Assembly: GCA_020186115.1 (NCBI GenBank)
Contig: WSYJ01000179.1
Coordinates: forward strand, 23,454-87,453
Source of the DNA: Histomonas meleagridis
Lineage: Eukaryota > Parabasalia > Tritrichomonadida > Dientamoebidae
Reading direction: 5' to 3'
DNA: 64,000 nt
The notes under the pieces were generated by a model. It worked only from the letters and a program-made list of their open reading frames with translations, made no database searches and was not told the DNA's origin. Shown piece by piece: positions 51,181-61,213 of the stretch. Position 1 is the stretch's first letter; the number at the start of each line of letters is the position of its first letter. Made by a program: the position numbers and the translations under genes.

Positions 51181-52080
51181 ATGCACAAGACTCTTTGTGT
51201 AATTGGACCATTAAAAGAAATAACAACAGAAAACAAAACAAACAAAGGATCACTTAAATTGTAGTTCAAGATAATTGAACCAAAATTTATTGGAAAATTT
51301 TTAGTGATAATAATTCTTATTATCTTAATATTTCTGATGATGAAAAAGAAGATTTTCACGCAAATGAGTTCAATTCTTATGGGTCATTTACAACTTCACA
51401 TCAGTCATTTGATTTTCTTACTCTTTCTGAAAATCCATTTTCAATAACATTAACTCTCAAAGATTCTTCACAGTCTCGAAATTTTATTTTTACTGGAGAC
51501 CAATTATTTCTTGTTTCTGTATTTATAGAAAAACTTCTATATTTTGGCATAGGTGTTCCAACTTATGAAAAGCCATACTCTATTCGTTTTTGCGATGGAC
51601 CCAATGAGCCCAATATCCAATCTTCGCCTGATATTCCAATTGAAGTTTTCGATGTTAATGATTTAAACACCTTATGGATAAATATCCAAACGTTTTATCT
51701 TAATTTTTTCAAAGATATCTCAACTCATGATCTCTTACATCATCTTATCCATATTCCATTCTTTCTAACACATATAATAAACTTTTATTTTCCTAAATTA
51801 ATTCCACCATTTCACAATATTATACACACTCACGTATTACACTTAATGAATTCGAATCTTTTTTCGATAATTCCACAGGTAAACTTAAAGAACCGGAGAA
51901 ATTTATGAGACGCATTTATTTTTCAGGTGTTGAAACAGAAATCTTATCAAAAGCGCTTCCACTCATTTTATGTCTTTATCCACTTACGAGTACATTCGAT
52001 GAACGTAATCAAATTGATATTCTTTGCGCCAACGAATTTAACATTATCTTAAATCATCAAATACGTGTGGGTATTACTCA
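51181..52080 (+). pseudogene. TBC-domain Rab-GAP (GYP7/TBC1D15-like), broken and truncated
   Basis: The frame starts MHKTLCVIGPLKEITTEN and meets a TAG before FKIIEPKF (near 51260). It then continues in frame through SYYLNISDDEKEDFHANEFN, CDGPNEPNIQSSPDIPIEV and LSTHDLLHHLIHIP-like TBC sequence. A frameshift between about 51790 and 51835 precedes RITLNEFESFFDNSTGKL, KFMRRIYFSGVETEILS and LPLILCLYPL, which is the start of the TBC catalytic block. The gene is cut off near 52080 by short duplications, so the glutamine finger and the C-terminal half are missing. Confidence 0.6.
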
Positions 52081-52188
52081 TCGGCGAACGTTAGGTGCAA
52101 CTCTTACACATTCACGTAATTGCAACTCTTACACATTCACGTAATTAGTTGTATGACCTGATTTTACTGTCTCATCGGCGAACGTTAG
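52077..52188. repeat. Nested short direct repeats
   Basis: CTCATCGGCGAACGTTAG occurs at 52077-52094 and 52171-52188. Between them a 25-bp unit beginning GCAACTCTTACACATTC is perfectly duplicated in tandem (52097-52121 and 52122-52146). They mark the breakpoint of the TBC pseudogene. Confidence 0.9.
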
Positions 52189-52537
52189 ATGCATGCCAAG
52201 TAAGCAAAAGTGGATATTCACCTTCTCGATAGACATTTTTCTGAATGACTTTTTGTGAAGAAAGTAAATTGATAGCATTAAGAAATTTCAGAGACATTCA
52301 AAATTCATAATCATCGTTCATTGAAAATTGAATTAATTGAAAAATTGAGAGGTTTCCTCTGAATTGGAAGCCACGCTCTGCATCCCCAGTAAATTTACTT
52401 TTTGTGTAAGTCCGTCTTTTATCAAATTTATTTCGAGAATTTTGTAAACACAAATTCTTCTTTAAATTGTTTTATTTGAGGGTTACTATACTCAATTTAT
52501 TATTTGTAAAACATATGGTCCATTAAATATTTACTAG
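52189..52537. other. Intergenic
   Basis: No gene recognised before the convergent CAP-domain gene. Confidence 0.5.
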
Positions 52538-54451
52538 TTACAGTTCTGGGTTATCATCTGAACTTAATTTCTTTGATTTCTTTCTGACAACAACAATTAC
52601 AGCAGCCACTATGGCAGCTACTACAACAACAGCCAGCACTATCATTCCGATGATAAATCCGACGCTTTCTGTAACTGGCGTATTTTGCTCGTCAGCATCT
52701 TGTCCACCGGTGTTTTGCTCACCGCCACTTGTTGTTGCTTGAGATGTTACAGCTGTTGTTGCTTGAGATGTTATAGTTGTTGTTGCTTGAGATGTTACAG
52801 TTGTTGTTCTTTGAGTCGTTATAGCAGTTGTTTCACCTTCTTCTTCATTTAACGGAACTCCATTAATTTTCAGATTTGATTTATTTTCAACATTTTCCCA
52901 ATTAACGCCATTTAACACATATGAAACTTCAACATTTTCTTTTATGATGTTAACATTTGGCATAGAATTTGTTGAAATTATTATGTTAAATTTATTCACT
53001 GTTGGTTGTATTTCAATATCTTCAAAATTATTTCTAATAACTTCAGCTCCATTGATAAGAATCTTATCGTTTTGAAACTCGACTTCGGTTATTTCACAAT
53101 TTTTGATAATAATTTTCTTTGCTATTGAAAACGATTGAATTTCCTTTAACGATTTTGTATCGGTAATTAAATTGTTTTTGATCGTTAAATTCTTTGGTGT
53201 TTTATCGCCAATTAATTTGATTTCTTTTAATTCAAGATCCCATAAATTAACATTATATACGTTCTTGAAGCCTAATGGCAAATGATAAAGTTTTGTTAAC
53301 GTACGTTCATCATTAATTTCATTTTCATTGATATTGTTTATATATAATGGCGATTCATCTTCTGTTCGAATTAAATGGTTCTTCTTGAGTAAAGTAGCAG
53401 GACTAATGTATGGTAAACTTGATTCACCAGGTGAATCTGCGTATCGGGTTAATAATATATTGATTTCGTCACTTTCAATTTGATCACAAAAATTATTAAG
53501 TGAGCGTTGATATGTCATTACACTACATTCCTTCGAACACCAATCTTCAGAATTAGAGTAATAACATGAGCAGGCATAGTTGGGGAAGCAATTAATTGCC
53601 CAAAATTCATATTCAATTTGATCATTGGAAAATGAAACAGAGACTTTGCAACGTGTCCCAACATCAATTTTTGTCATGTCTTGAATCTCTAAGACAATTT
53701 TTTCGGAATCTAAATATATCTGATTTGTGGAAAGAACAGAACCATCACATGTAACAACGCCCGTAGTATCATCAGGGAAAGATACTCCGAATTTAGCTGA
53801 TAATGAAATACGTGGATAAATTAATCGTAATGGAACTGGTCCTGGAGGTGGATATGCTATATAATCTCGCTTAACAGAATAATTGTATTCAACACCTATT
53901 ACGGTTTGAGTGGTATAAACATCATAAAAACCAACGGCGCTTTCAGCTAAAGTTGGATAGAATATCCATGAACGATGTCCAACTTCTAAGTTATTTGCAC
54001 CTTTATCTTGGATAAAGGCATCTATAGAATGCTGTGGAGTAACACTACCTTTGTTAATGTTCGATTGTTGAAGTGCTTTAACACCATCTTCAAGACAACA
54101 AAGATCTTTTGCACATGTTATATAATGGCCATACTCATCATTTAGTGACATTGCCATAGATCCTCTTTGAGCTGATATTTGCTTATCAGCTCGATTATAA
54201 GTAATAGAAGGAAGACCTACTAAGTTCCGATAAAAATTGGTGCGGCGTTCAGTATCATCGACAGCTACTGGGTTCATAATGCCAAGATCACATGAATTAG
54301 GATCAGATGGTGCAATCCATGTCCACCCTGATTGAGCAATGTATTGTGATTTCATCATAGAACACACCTCTTCATCTGTTCTCTTTTGCATTTCCTGAAA
54401 ATGATCAGGAGTGAAGGCATTAATAAAGGAGAAGAAAGAAAACAAAAACAT
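52538..54451 (-). CDS. CAP/SCP-domain surface protein with Thr-rich stalk and membrane anchor
   Basis: 637 aa from the ATG at 54451, which opens a signal peptide (MFLFSFFSFINAFTPDHFQ). A nine-codon extension to 54478 is possible. The N-terminal 200 residues look like a CAP (SCP/PR-1) domain: TNFYRNLVGLPSITYNRADK, AMSLNDEYGHYITCAKDLCC, then GANNLEVGHRSWIFYPTLAE and AVGFYDVY. A Cys-rich region (FPNYACSCYYSNSEDWCSKE) and beta-rich repeats follow. The stalk has three TTVTSQAT-type 10-residue repeats. A transmembrane helix (GFIIGMIVLAVVVVAAIVAA) and basic tail end it. CAP proteins are secreted or surface factors in many parasites; the molecular function is unknown here. Confidence 0.75.
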   Translation of the reverse strand: MFLFSFFSFINAFTPDHFQEMQKRTDEEVCSMMKSQYIAQSGWTWIAPSDPNSCDLGIMNPVAVDDTERRTNFYRNLVGLPSITYNRADKQISAQRGSMAMSLNDEYGHYITCAKDLCCLEDGVKALQQSNINKGSVTPQHSIDAFIQDKGANNLEVGHRSWIFYPTLAESAVGFYDVYTTQTVIGVEYNYSVKRDYIAYPPPGPVPLRLIYPRISLSAKFGVSFPDDTTGVVTCDGSVLSTNQIYLDSEKIVLEIQDMTKIDVGTRCKVSVSFSNDQIEYEFWAINCFPNYACSCYYSNSEDWCSKECSVMTYQRSLNNFCDQIESDEINILLTRYADSPGESSLPYISPATLLKKNHLIRTEDESPLYINNINENEINDERTLTKLYHLPLGFKNVYNVNLWDLELKEIKLIGDKTPKNLTIKNNLITDTKSLKEIQSFSIAKKIIIKNCEITEVEFQNDKILINGAEVIRNNFEDIEIQPTVNKFNIIISTNSMPNVNIIKENVEVSYVLNGVNWENVENKSNLKINGVPLNEEEGETTAITTQRTTTVTSQATTTITSQATTAVTSQATTSGGEQNTGGQDADEQNTPVTESVGFIIGMIVLAVVVVAAIVAAVIVVVRKKSKKLSSDDNPEL

Positions 54452-56254
54452 TGTGAAATTTGCGTTGTTTTGCCTCAATTGTTGTCAGTTCTGTCAAACG
54501 ATACACTGGAAAACTGTGTAATTCCCTCAAAAAAGTTAGGTTAACAGTTTGCATTTGGTTGTAAAATAAGCACTTTTCGGTCTAATATAGAATTAGGCTC
54601 AAAAAGTGGGACTTAATTTAAGGTTGTCTGTAAAGAACTGTGGAGCACTCCAATCTTATTTCACACAAATTTTTCTCAACGAATTATCAATATTTTTAGA
54701 TTTTGATTATATTAATCTTTAGAACAATGAAGGGTGGTTTGATTATTGCATAAAATATCATTTTTAATGATAGTTGGTAATTACAAAATTTTTGAACTCA
54801 AAACTTAAACTTTATCTTAATGATAGATTTCTAAATCTACATTAAGGCGTATCTTCAAATATATTAGAGTTATATTTTAATTTATTTAACTTACCAAAAT
54901 ATTTAATAGTTGTTTGATTTTATACTAATTGATATTGTTTTTTGCAAACCTGACACACAATTTTCCTTAACACTTTATTATCTTCTTGTTTATATATTGA
55001 ATTTTATATTATTATAATTATATGAAAAATTCTTATAATCATCTAATAATTTGACTGCAAAATTATAAGATTTCTTACTCTGATTGTTTCTCAAAAATGA
55101 ACATTATACATTGGAGGAAATAATTTTCTATTGGAAAATAATTATTATTCTAAATTACCCAGTTTTTGAATTTTATTTAAAAATACATTAAAAATTATCG
55201 AAGAAAATCATTAAAAAAATTTGTTTGAAATTCATATTATATGATTTTTAGAAGATCCTAAAATTCGAGTAATTCTTCTAAGAATTTCAAAATATAAAAA
55301 GATATAATCAAATTTTTACGATTCTTCATAAAATTAATGAAAATATTTACATTCAGTTTTGTAGAGAAATTAGAAATATTTGCTAAATTTATATAAATGC
55401 ATCTATTTCTCTAATGATTTAAATAATATAATATCATCTTGTGCTCATTTCATATAAAATTGATATAAAGTAATTTATAAAATTGATCACATTATAAGAA
55501 TATTGAAATCAAAATATACATTCTATATGTAAGTTTTATCAATTAATTATATATCTTTTGACAATATGAAGAATAAATATATTTAAAATGGGTTGATAAA
55601 AATTCAAAAATTTTAGATTTTAACTTGTTCGAACAAGTATGCAATTTGCGCTCAATCTTTTACATCTCATTATTGACTGTAATGATTGTAAAAAACATAA
55701 CAACGATTGGAAATTTTGCATTTTGTTATTGTACTTCATTAACAAGTTTTGAAATTCTATCTTCAGTAACAACAATTTGAAATTTTGCATATCAAGACTT
55801 ATTAGATACAGTAATCACTGAACATTAATAAATTCCACTTTTTCTTATGATAACTTCTTCAAACAATCAAAAATACTATTGTAATCGCTGTTTTAATGGT
55901 CTTTTTTGTAATTAGTAAGAGAAATATCAAACAAAACAGTGAAGGAAAATATGATGAAGAAATAGATGCTGATCGATAAAAGAAGCAAAACTAATAATAA
56001 ACAATAGTTTTCATATCACATTTTTTCCTTAAATATTATTTCACGTATAAACAACATTATGAATGGTTTAAATGTAAATAATATTACATTCAGATGAAAA
56101 TTCAAAGATCATTCATTTACGTGAACAAAATCATTATCATATGAGATACAAATTATTATAGTTATTACTTCAGCTTAAAATCTAGTACAGTAGATAATGA
56201 AAAATTTCATTAAATAAAAATTAGCTAAATAAGAAAACGAAAAGTTTAGTTTAT
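54452..56254. other. Long intergenic region with decayed BspA and ankyrin scraps
   Basis: Mostly featureless AT-rich DNA. A GC patch (TGTGGAGCACTCCAA) lies near 54640. A decayed BspA copy is at 55530-55980. A short ankyrin-like scrap (KIIHLREQNHYHM) lies near 56100-56150. No working gene. Confidence 0.5.
55530..55980 (+). pseudogene. Relic of a BspA-like gene, related to the copy at 17.9 kb
   Basis: Fragments match the 17.9-18.8 kb gene in order: an upstream flank (ATATATCTTTTGACAATATG), an LRR piece (VKNITTIGNFAFCYCTSLTS), a juxtamembrane piece and a tail (ISKRNIKQNSEGKYDEEI). Stops, deletions and shifts are frequent. It is a duplicated segment decaying without selection. Confidence 0.65.
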
Positions 56255-56929
56255 TTAAATAGTTATATCAGTTAAATCTAAAGTATCATCTGAAAGAGAA
56301 AATGAAAACAATGTTGTTTGCTTTTTCTGTTGTGTCGTATCAGAATTACTTGAATTGTTGATGTTAGTCTTCTCTTCACAGAAGGCTTTACTAATATCTG
56401 GAAATACGACTGATATTGGTTGGAAATTGTGGTCATTTGAATCCGCTTTTTGTATTAATAAAGAACTGTCAATATATCTTTTGTTAAGCCATTCTCGCAT
56501 AACGGAGGATGGGTATGGCCCAACAATTTGATCCATTGGGTCTTTGTAATTCCAAAATGTCATTGAACTCATATCTGAATCATTTGGTAATAATTCATTG
56601 TTTGGGGATTCACCAGACCATCTACGAGAGTTCTTTTGGGACTGCATTTGTGGTCTTCTTGTGGATTGTTTTCCAGAAGGATTTAAATAAATTGTTGAAT
56701 TTATTTCTGTTTTTGGCGGAGTAAAAGTCATACTCTCTGGTTTTTGTGGCTCATTTTCAAATACATTTTGGTATTTCATCAAATCTGCAGGAGGTGATGT
56801 CTTTTTTGAAGATTCATATAAATCAAGGATTTCTTCAATAGTATATTGTAGTTTATCTTTATCACTTGTGTCGGCACTAGAGCTATCACTAGAATCATCT
56901 CCATCTCGAAGGGAAGAAAACATGCTCAT
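56255..56929 (-). CDS. GYF-domain protein with eIF4E-binding-like motif (GIGYF/Smy2-like)
   Basis: 224 aa. After an acidic Ser-rich start, YTIEEILDLYES (Tyr29) resembles the YxxxxL-phi eIF4E-binding helix of GIGYF and 4E-T, with Ile at the Leu position. The GYF domain (about residues 125-170) reads FWNYKDPMDQIVGPYPSSVM, then REWLNKRYIDSSLLIQKAD. It has the Smy2-type W-Y-K-D-P and GP(F/Y) marks. The protein ends in a Ser/Asp-rich tail (SLSDDTLDLTDITI). GIGYF proteins link eIF4E2 and mRNA-decay factors to repress translation. The assignment rests on motif order and is strong for GYF, moderate for 4E binding. Two start ATGs lie two codons apart. Confidence 0.7.
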   Translation of the reverse strand: MSMFSSLRDGDDSSDSSSADTSDKDKLQYTIEEILDLYESSKKTSPPADLMKYQNVFENEPQKPESMTFTPPKTEINSTIYLNPSGKQSTRRPQMQSQKNSRRWSGESPNNELLPNDSDMSSMTFWNYKDPMDQIVGPYPSSVMREWLNKRYIDSSLLIQKADSNDHNFQPISVVFPDISKAFCEEKTNINNSSNSDTTQQKKQTTLFSFSLSDDTLDLTDITI

Positions 56930-57039
56930 TATTTGTGTCAGTTCTATTTTCTTTCAATTTAATTGACATAAAAATGTTTATTCGCAAAGCTAAAAAATAA
57001 TCATTGTTAATAATCTTTCGTTTTTTCAAATTACTGAAA

Positions 57040-57606
57040 CTAACAACACTTATTTCCATTTGATTCTATTGGCTCTAATTCAGTAATAGGTCTAATTCTT
57101 TTGGATGTTGAGATTAATTCAGCAACTGTTTGGAATAGCTCATTAATTCCAATTCCTTCTTTAGCAGAAACAAAGACCATTTGTAGGTTGTTTGATTTTG
57201 CCCAAGCAAAAGCTTCATCTTTTGGTATTGCAATCGGTAAATCATTTTTATTCCCAACAATAACAATTATACAATCATTAGGTACATTTTGCCTAACTTC
57301 ATCTAACCAAAATTTCATGTTTTCGAAGCTTGTAGGATCAGATAAATCAAAAACTATTATTGCTGCCGAAGCATTTCTTGAATACATTGGTACCAAACTT
57401 CTGTATTTTTCTTGTCCTGCTGTGTCCCATATGTTAATATTAATTTTACCATTTTTTGTTTCTATTGATTTTGTTATGAATGATGCTCCAACTGTTGCTT
57501 GATGATCATCAAAGTAAGTGTCCCTATGATATCTCATAACAATACTTGTTTTCCCAACAGCTGAGTCTCCTACAATAATTACTTTGTACTCTGGGGATTT
57601 GGTCAT
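57040..57606 (-). CDS. Rab-family small GTPase (Rab5/Rab22-like)
   Basis: 188 aa from ATG 57606. The frame is open to 57696, but the added N-terminus is atypical. The P-loop GDSAVGKTS is at residues 13-21. Switch I has a Thr in DDHQATVGASF. WDTAGQEKYRSL includes the catalytic Gln, and the guanine specificity motifs GNKNDLP and VSAKEG are present. The end NGNKCC is a double-Cys geranylgeranylation signal. The QATVGASF effector region and WDTAGQE(K/R)Y(R/H)SL are Rab5-like, suggesting early-endosome traffic. The exact subfamily is uncertain. A GC island (AGGGGCGCCCTAAT) and TAACGAC sites lie within 50 bases upstream. Confidence 0.93.
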   Translation of the reverse strand: MTKSPEYKVIIVGDSAVGKTSIVMRYHRDTYFDDHQATVGASFITKSIETKNGKININIWDTAGQEKYRSLVPMYSRNASAAIIVFDLSDPTSFENMKFWLDEVRQNVPNDCIIVIVGNKNDLPIAIPKDEAFAWAKSNNLQMVFVSAKEGIGINELFQTVAELISTSKRIRPITELEPIESNGNKCC

Positions 57607-57796
57607 TTTTATATTTTTGTCGTTACAAACCGTTTTTCTCCCAGAAAGCAAAAGGGGCGCCCTAATTTTAATTGAATATTCAATTACCCACATCACATCT
57701 TCTTTTTATTAATAAAAAACTTTTGTTGGTTAGTTATATTTGTTTACTACATAAATAAAGATTTTTTATAAGAAAAAAATAAATGAAGGAGCATTT

Positions 57797-58327
57797 TTAA
57801 AAAACAATTAAATCATCACAATTATTATTATTGTTATTATTATTGTTATCCTTCTTCTCGGGTGAAGGTGCCATTTGCCTAAATTGATTGGCATTCATTG
57901 TTGCAGCAGCTATCCTTTGTGCAAGCGCTTTCTTTTCATTGTATTGTCGAATGTTCAGATCTTGCATTTCTTTTTTCTGTTGTTGAAGAAGAGATAAATA
58001 TTCACTGTCATTTATATCGTCATCGTCTGAATCTGAATCTTCAAGAGATAAAATTGATGCATTTCCAGAAGCAAATACGTCGGTAATTGGTTCGAAACTT
58101 GGTCCAGTACTTGCTGGTGCTGTCTTATAAACTTGTGCTTCTATCATTGCTTTAATAGCATTTGGGTCTATATCAGGGATGGATAAAGTATCAATTAAAT
58201 CTGCAACAACATTGTCTATGTTGTCAAATTTCTTACTGAAAGGGAAATCAACAGACAGGGTTTCGTTTTCATGATTAATTGAAATGTGCACTTTAACTAC
58301 GGAATCATCATTTGGGATTTCAGCCAT
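57797..58327 (-). CDS. Orphan OSR1_C/WNK CCT-like domain protein
   Basis: 176 aa. Residues 10-70 (VHISINHENETLSVDFPFS, then FDNIDNVVADLIDTLSIPDI and AIKAMIEAQVY) follow the conserved C-terminal (CCT/PF2-like) domain of WNK and OSR1/SPAK kinases, which docks RFxV peptides. No kinase domain is attached. An acidic Ser/Asp patch (DSDSDDDDINDSE), a Gln/Lys coiled coil (LLQQQKKEMQDLNIRQYNEK) and a polyasparagine tract made by ATT repeats (about 57815-57850) follow. It may be an adaptor for kinase signalling. The domain call is by pattern only. Confidence 0.5.
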   Translation of the reverse strand: MAEIPNDDSVVKVHISINHENETLSVDFPFSKKFDNIDNVVADLIDTLSIPDIDPNAIKAMIEAQVYKTAPASTGPSFEPITDVFASGNASILSLEDSDSDDDDINDSEYLSLLQQQKKEMQDLNIRQYNEKKALAQRIAAATMNANQFRQMAPSPEKKDNNNNNNNNNCDDLIVF

Positions 58328-58815
58328 TTTTTCTGGTCAAAGCTTTTGAATTCAAGACCGTAAATTATCGCTTTTATGAAATTTTGCCAAATAAACAACT
58401 CAAAAAATCAAACACTTTTTAACGTTCGTTGTTCCTTCTCAGACTCGTTTTACGAACAAGTTTTTCAAGTATGCCTTAGAATTGGGAAAATATAAATGCG
58501 AACAACTTTTATAGAGAAAAAGGTTTTCATAGTTAGTAGGAATCTAATAAGATTTATATCCTCAAGAAGGAATTATATCAATTTTAAAATTTCTAAACCC
58601 AAAATCTTCAAATACTCAAAATTCTGATCATACACAATTTTCAATGAACAGTTTTGTTTGAAGATTTGGCCAAAGACAAGAACGCCAGATCAAAACATTT
58701 TGGCAATTGATAATTATCATTTTGTGCTCAATTGGTAATACGTATTACAAAACGATCATTTGGAACACGAAAATTGTGAATGGAAAAAAAGTTTTTGGAC
58801 TAATTTCAAGTTCTT
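58328..58815. other. Intergenic between minus-strand genes
   Basis: No gene recognised. AACGTT at 58421-58426 lies about 95 bases before the CCT-like protein start. Confidence 0.5.
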
Positions 58816-60351
58816 TTATTTAGGCATTTTGTATTCTAAGTGCATGTGATTGATTGGTTGAAGGCCTCTGCAAGCTCTAAGTATGTTTTCGATGCAGGCT
58901 CTTTGTTGGAACAATGAGTTAATAACTGGAGTACCGGGTGGTACTTGAGGAGCCTTTAATAAGAATGAAAGCACTGACATAACACTATGAAAGTGTTCGA
59001 AGTCTTTCATTGTTTCATCTTTGATGTAAATTCTTGTGCACAATTCCATTAATACGACGAGATCCAACATTAATGGTGCAGCGAGTAATGAATCTTCGCA
59101 TGTGTTGTGGCATGAAATTATATTTTCACCACCGCAGAAGATCTTTGAGTCATACTCATCAAGAGCACGTTTAGAATCGCCAACGCTTTTTACGTATTTG
59201 ATGACAACGATGTGGTCCGGATGTTCTCCTGGCGCATATAAGATCGGGTTAAGTGTGACCATATCATCAATGACGGATGCCTTTGAGATTTGCTTTGATC
59301 TAAAGCAAGCTTCGAATGATAAGTTAAGCCCATCATTATTACCTAAATGGTTATATGATGTAACTGCTGTAAGTTTAAGTCCTGATGAAATTAAGAAATC
59401 AGAAACAACTGTCTTAAACTTGGTTTGACCTGTCTTGAAATCATCGCCCATGATAATCGCTTTCTTTTGAACGGCATATTGAATAAGACCTGGTACAAAA
59501 GTATTTTGTGGAGATCCATTAATGTATGGAAAGCCTTCTTCAATGGCTGCTAATGCGTATAATGTGGATGGAGATATTTCTGGATGTCCTTCTGCAACGG
59601 CTTTAAGAAGATTTTCTGGTGTATCATGAACGCCAGGTGTGATCTCGGAATAACGCTCAGTGTTAGCAGACCATAAAATGATGACTTGCTCGAGATTGTT
59701 TTGAGACTTGAAATCACGCATTTGCTTGCGGAGCTGATCAAGTACTTCTTGTTTGGTACCTTTTAAGGTATTGTTAGCACGCTCTTTCTGGTTGGGTGCA
59801 ACAAAGGAAAGATCAAAGGCAGCTGGAAGTGGTTTCATTGCCTTTAATTCATCTTCGATTTGATGGATTAAACCTGGTTCCATAACATGTGCACGCTTGA
59901 CAGCAGTGAGCATGTCGGCATCACTAATGTCCCAACCAGAAATGACTAAGTCATTTGGTGATACCATTGGAAGAAGATCCTTGAATGCAGCAACAACTTG
60001 CTTGCCATTTTGATCATCACCCAAATATGTTGTGGAACATTGAGTTAATGAACCATAGTAATTGGCTGATTGTATGCCACGCTTTGTTTCCCATGACAAT
60101 TTATGCCTGTTGGCTAAAACACCAGCAGTTAATGTTGTACCATTGTTACCACCAAGACCGACAATCATGACACCAGTTTTTGGAACCTTAGTGATTGTCT
60201 TAAATTGGAATTTCTTTGTGATTGGTTCAATCACGGCTTTGCCATCAGCAGATGTGGTAACTTTTTGTGTATGATAGTCATAATTAGAAATCATGACATC
60301 GCCTTCTTGGGTGACATTTGATGTTTGGACTGAGAACTCAGACGCAAGCAT
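58816..60351 (-). CDS. INO1: Myo-inositol-3-phosphate synthase
   Basis: 511 aa, the family norm. The NAD-binding loop GLGGNNGTTLTAGVLANR and the family blocks SNYYGS-like SANYYGSLTQ, LVISGWDISDADM, NGSPQNTFVPG, DDFKTGQTKFK and SYNHLGNNDGLNLS are all present. The enzyme converts glucose-6-phosphate to inositol-3-phosphate, the first step to phosphatidylinositol and GPI or lipophosphoglycan-type glycolipids that cover trichomonads. It is cytosolic and complete. Start ATG 60351 follows CCTCACTTATTT, which resembles a trichomonad initiator; CGGTTATGG lies just upstream. The GC content is higher than in the surrounding DNA, as expected for a highly expressed gene. Confidence 0.97.
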   Translation of the reverse strand: MLASEFSVQTSNVTQEGDVMISNYDYHTQKVTTSADGKAVIEPITKKFQFKTITKVPKTGVMIVGLGGNNGTTLTAGVLANRHKLSWETKRGIQSANYYGSLTQCSTTYLGDDQNGKQVVAAFKDLLPMVSPNDLVISGWDISDADMLTAVKRAHVMEPGLIHQIEDELKAMKPLPAAFDLSFVAPNQKERANNTLKGTKQEVLDQLRKQMRDFKSQNNLEQVIILWSANTERYSEITPGVHDTPENLLKAVAEGHPEISPSTLYALAAIEEGFPYINGSPQNTFVPGLIQYAVQKKAIIMGDDFKTGQTKFKTVVSDFLISSGLKLTAVTSYNHLGNNDGLNLSFEACFRSKQISKASVIDDMVTLNPILYAPGEHPDHIVVIKYVKSVGDSKRALDEYDSKIFCGGENIISCHNTCEDSLLAAPLMLDLVVLMELCTRIYIKDETMKDFEHFHSVMSVLSFLLKAPQVPPGTPVINSLFQQRACIENILRACRGLQPINHMHLEYKMPK

Positions 60352-61213
60352 AAATAAGTGAGGCCATAACCGATCGATCCATTGAATTTATGTTTTGGTG
60401 GTGATTCAAATTAAATCTAACCGTGTTTTCCCCCAGAAAATGGGATTTGATTTTCAGTCTGTAGAATTTTTAATTGTCCAAAACGCTCTCAAATTTTTTT
60501 TTGAGTTAACTCACAAAGTTTTTCTGGATTTTTCCATTGAGACAAAATAGAAGAAAAACTACTTATCACTACTTATTATATGAAAAAGAATATTAATAAA
60601 AGATAATGATTTACTTATGTTTGATTCCTAAAATATTATATATTTTGGGATAAACATTTTTAATCGCAAAAGAAAGTAAGTAAACGTTGTTGCGATCGTA
60701 ACACAAAAAGTGAAATGGGCGCAATCCCACATCACTTTTAGGGTTAAAATTTTCATTGATAACGGTTTCCCATCGTATCGTCATTTCTTTTTTTGTCTTG
60801 ACTTTTTTTAGGAATAATGCTGAGAATTTTTTAAAAAAATGCAAACATTCAACTCACCACTCAATTTAAAACAATCCACCTTTCTGGATAAAAGTATATA
60901 AAATAAAAGAAGCAACAAACAATGCATTGTTTGGATATCCTAAAAAATCATAAACATTCATGCATAACATTAAATAATTTTATAACATTAAATATTTCAT
61001 TATTGTTATTAAAAAGTTTTCAAAGCTCCAAAAAAATATCTATTTCATTGTACAATTAACCAAAGTTATTGTATGTTCTTAGCAGAAACTATTTCTTTCA
61101 TATTAAAATAGTTATGAGGATAAAAAAAATACCTTTTGTTAATTTGTATTGAATTAATCGCGATTATATAAACTATTGAAAACTGAGAGCAAGACCATTT
61201 CTATTTTTTACTA
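60352..61213. other. Intergenic, AT-rich
   Basis: Upstream region of INO1 and of the ankyrin gene. A 77-codon minus frame (60611-60844) has no recognisable features and I do not call it. Confidence 0.5.

Noticed and set aside
57607-57696. N-terminal extension of the Rab GTPase
   Set aside because: Rab proteins start a few residues before the P-loop region. The extension is basic and unlike the family, and it overlaps the GC island.
60611-60844. 77-codon minus frame
   Set aside because: No domain, no conserved pattern and lysine-rich composition expected from AT-rich DNA.
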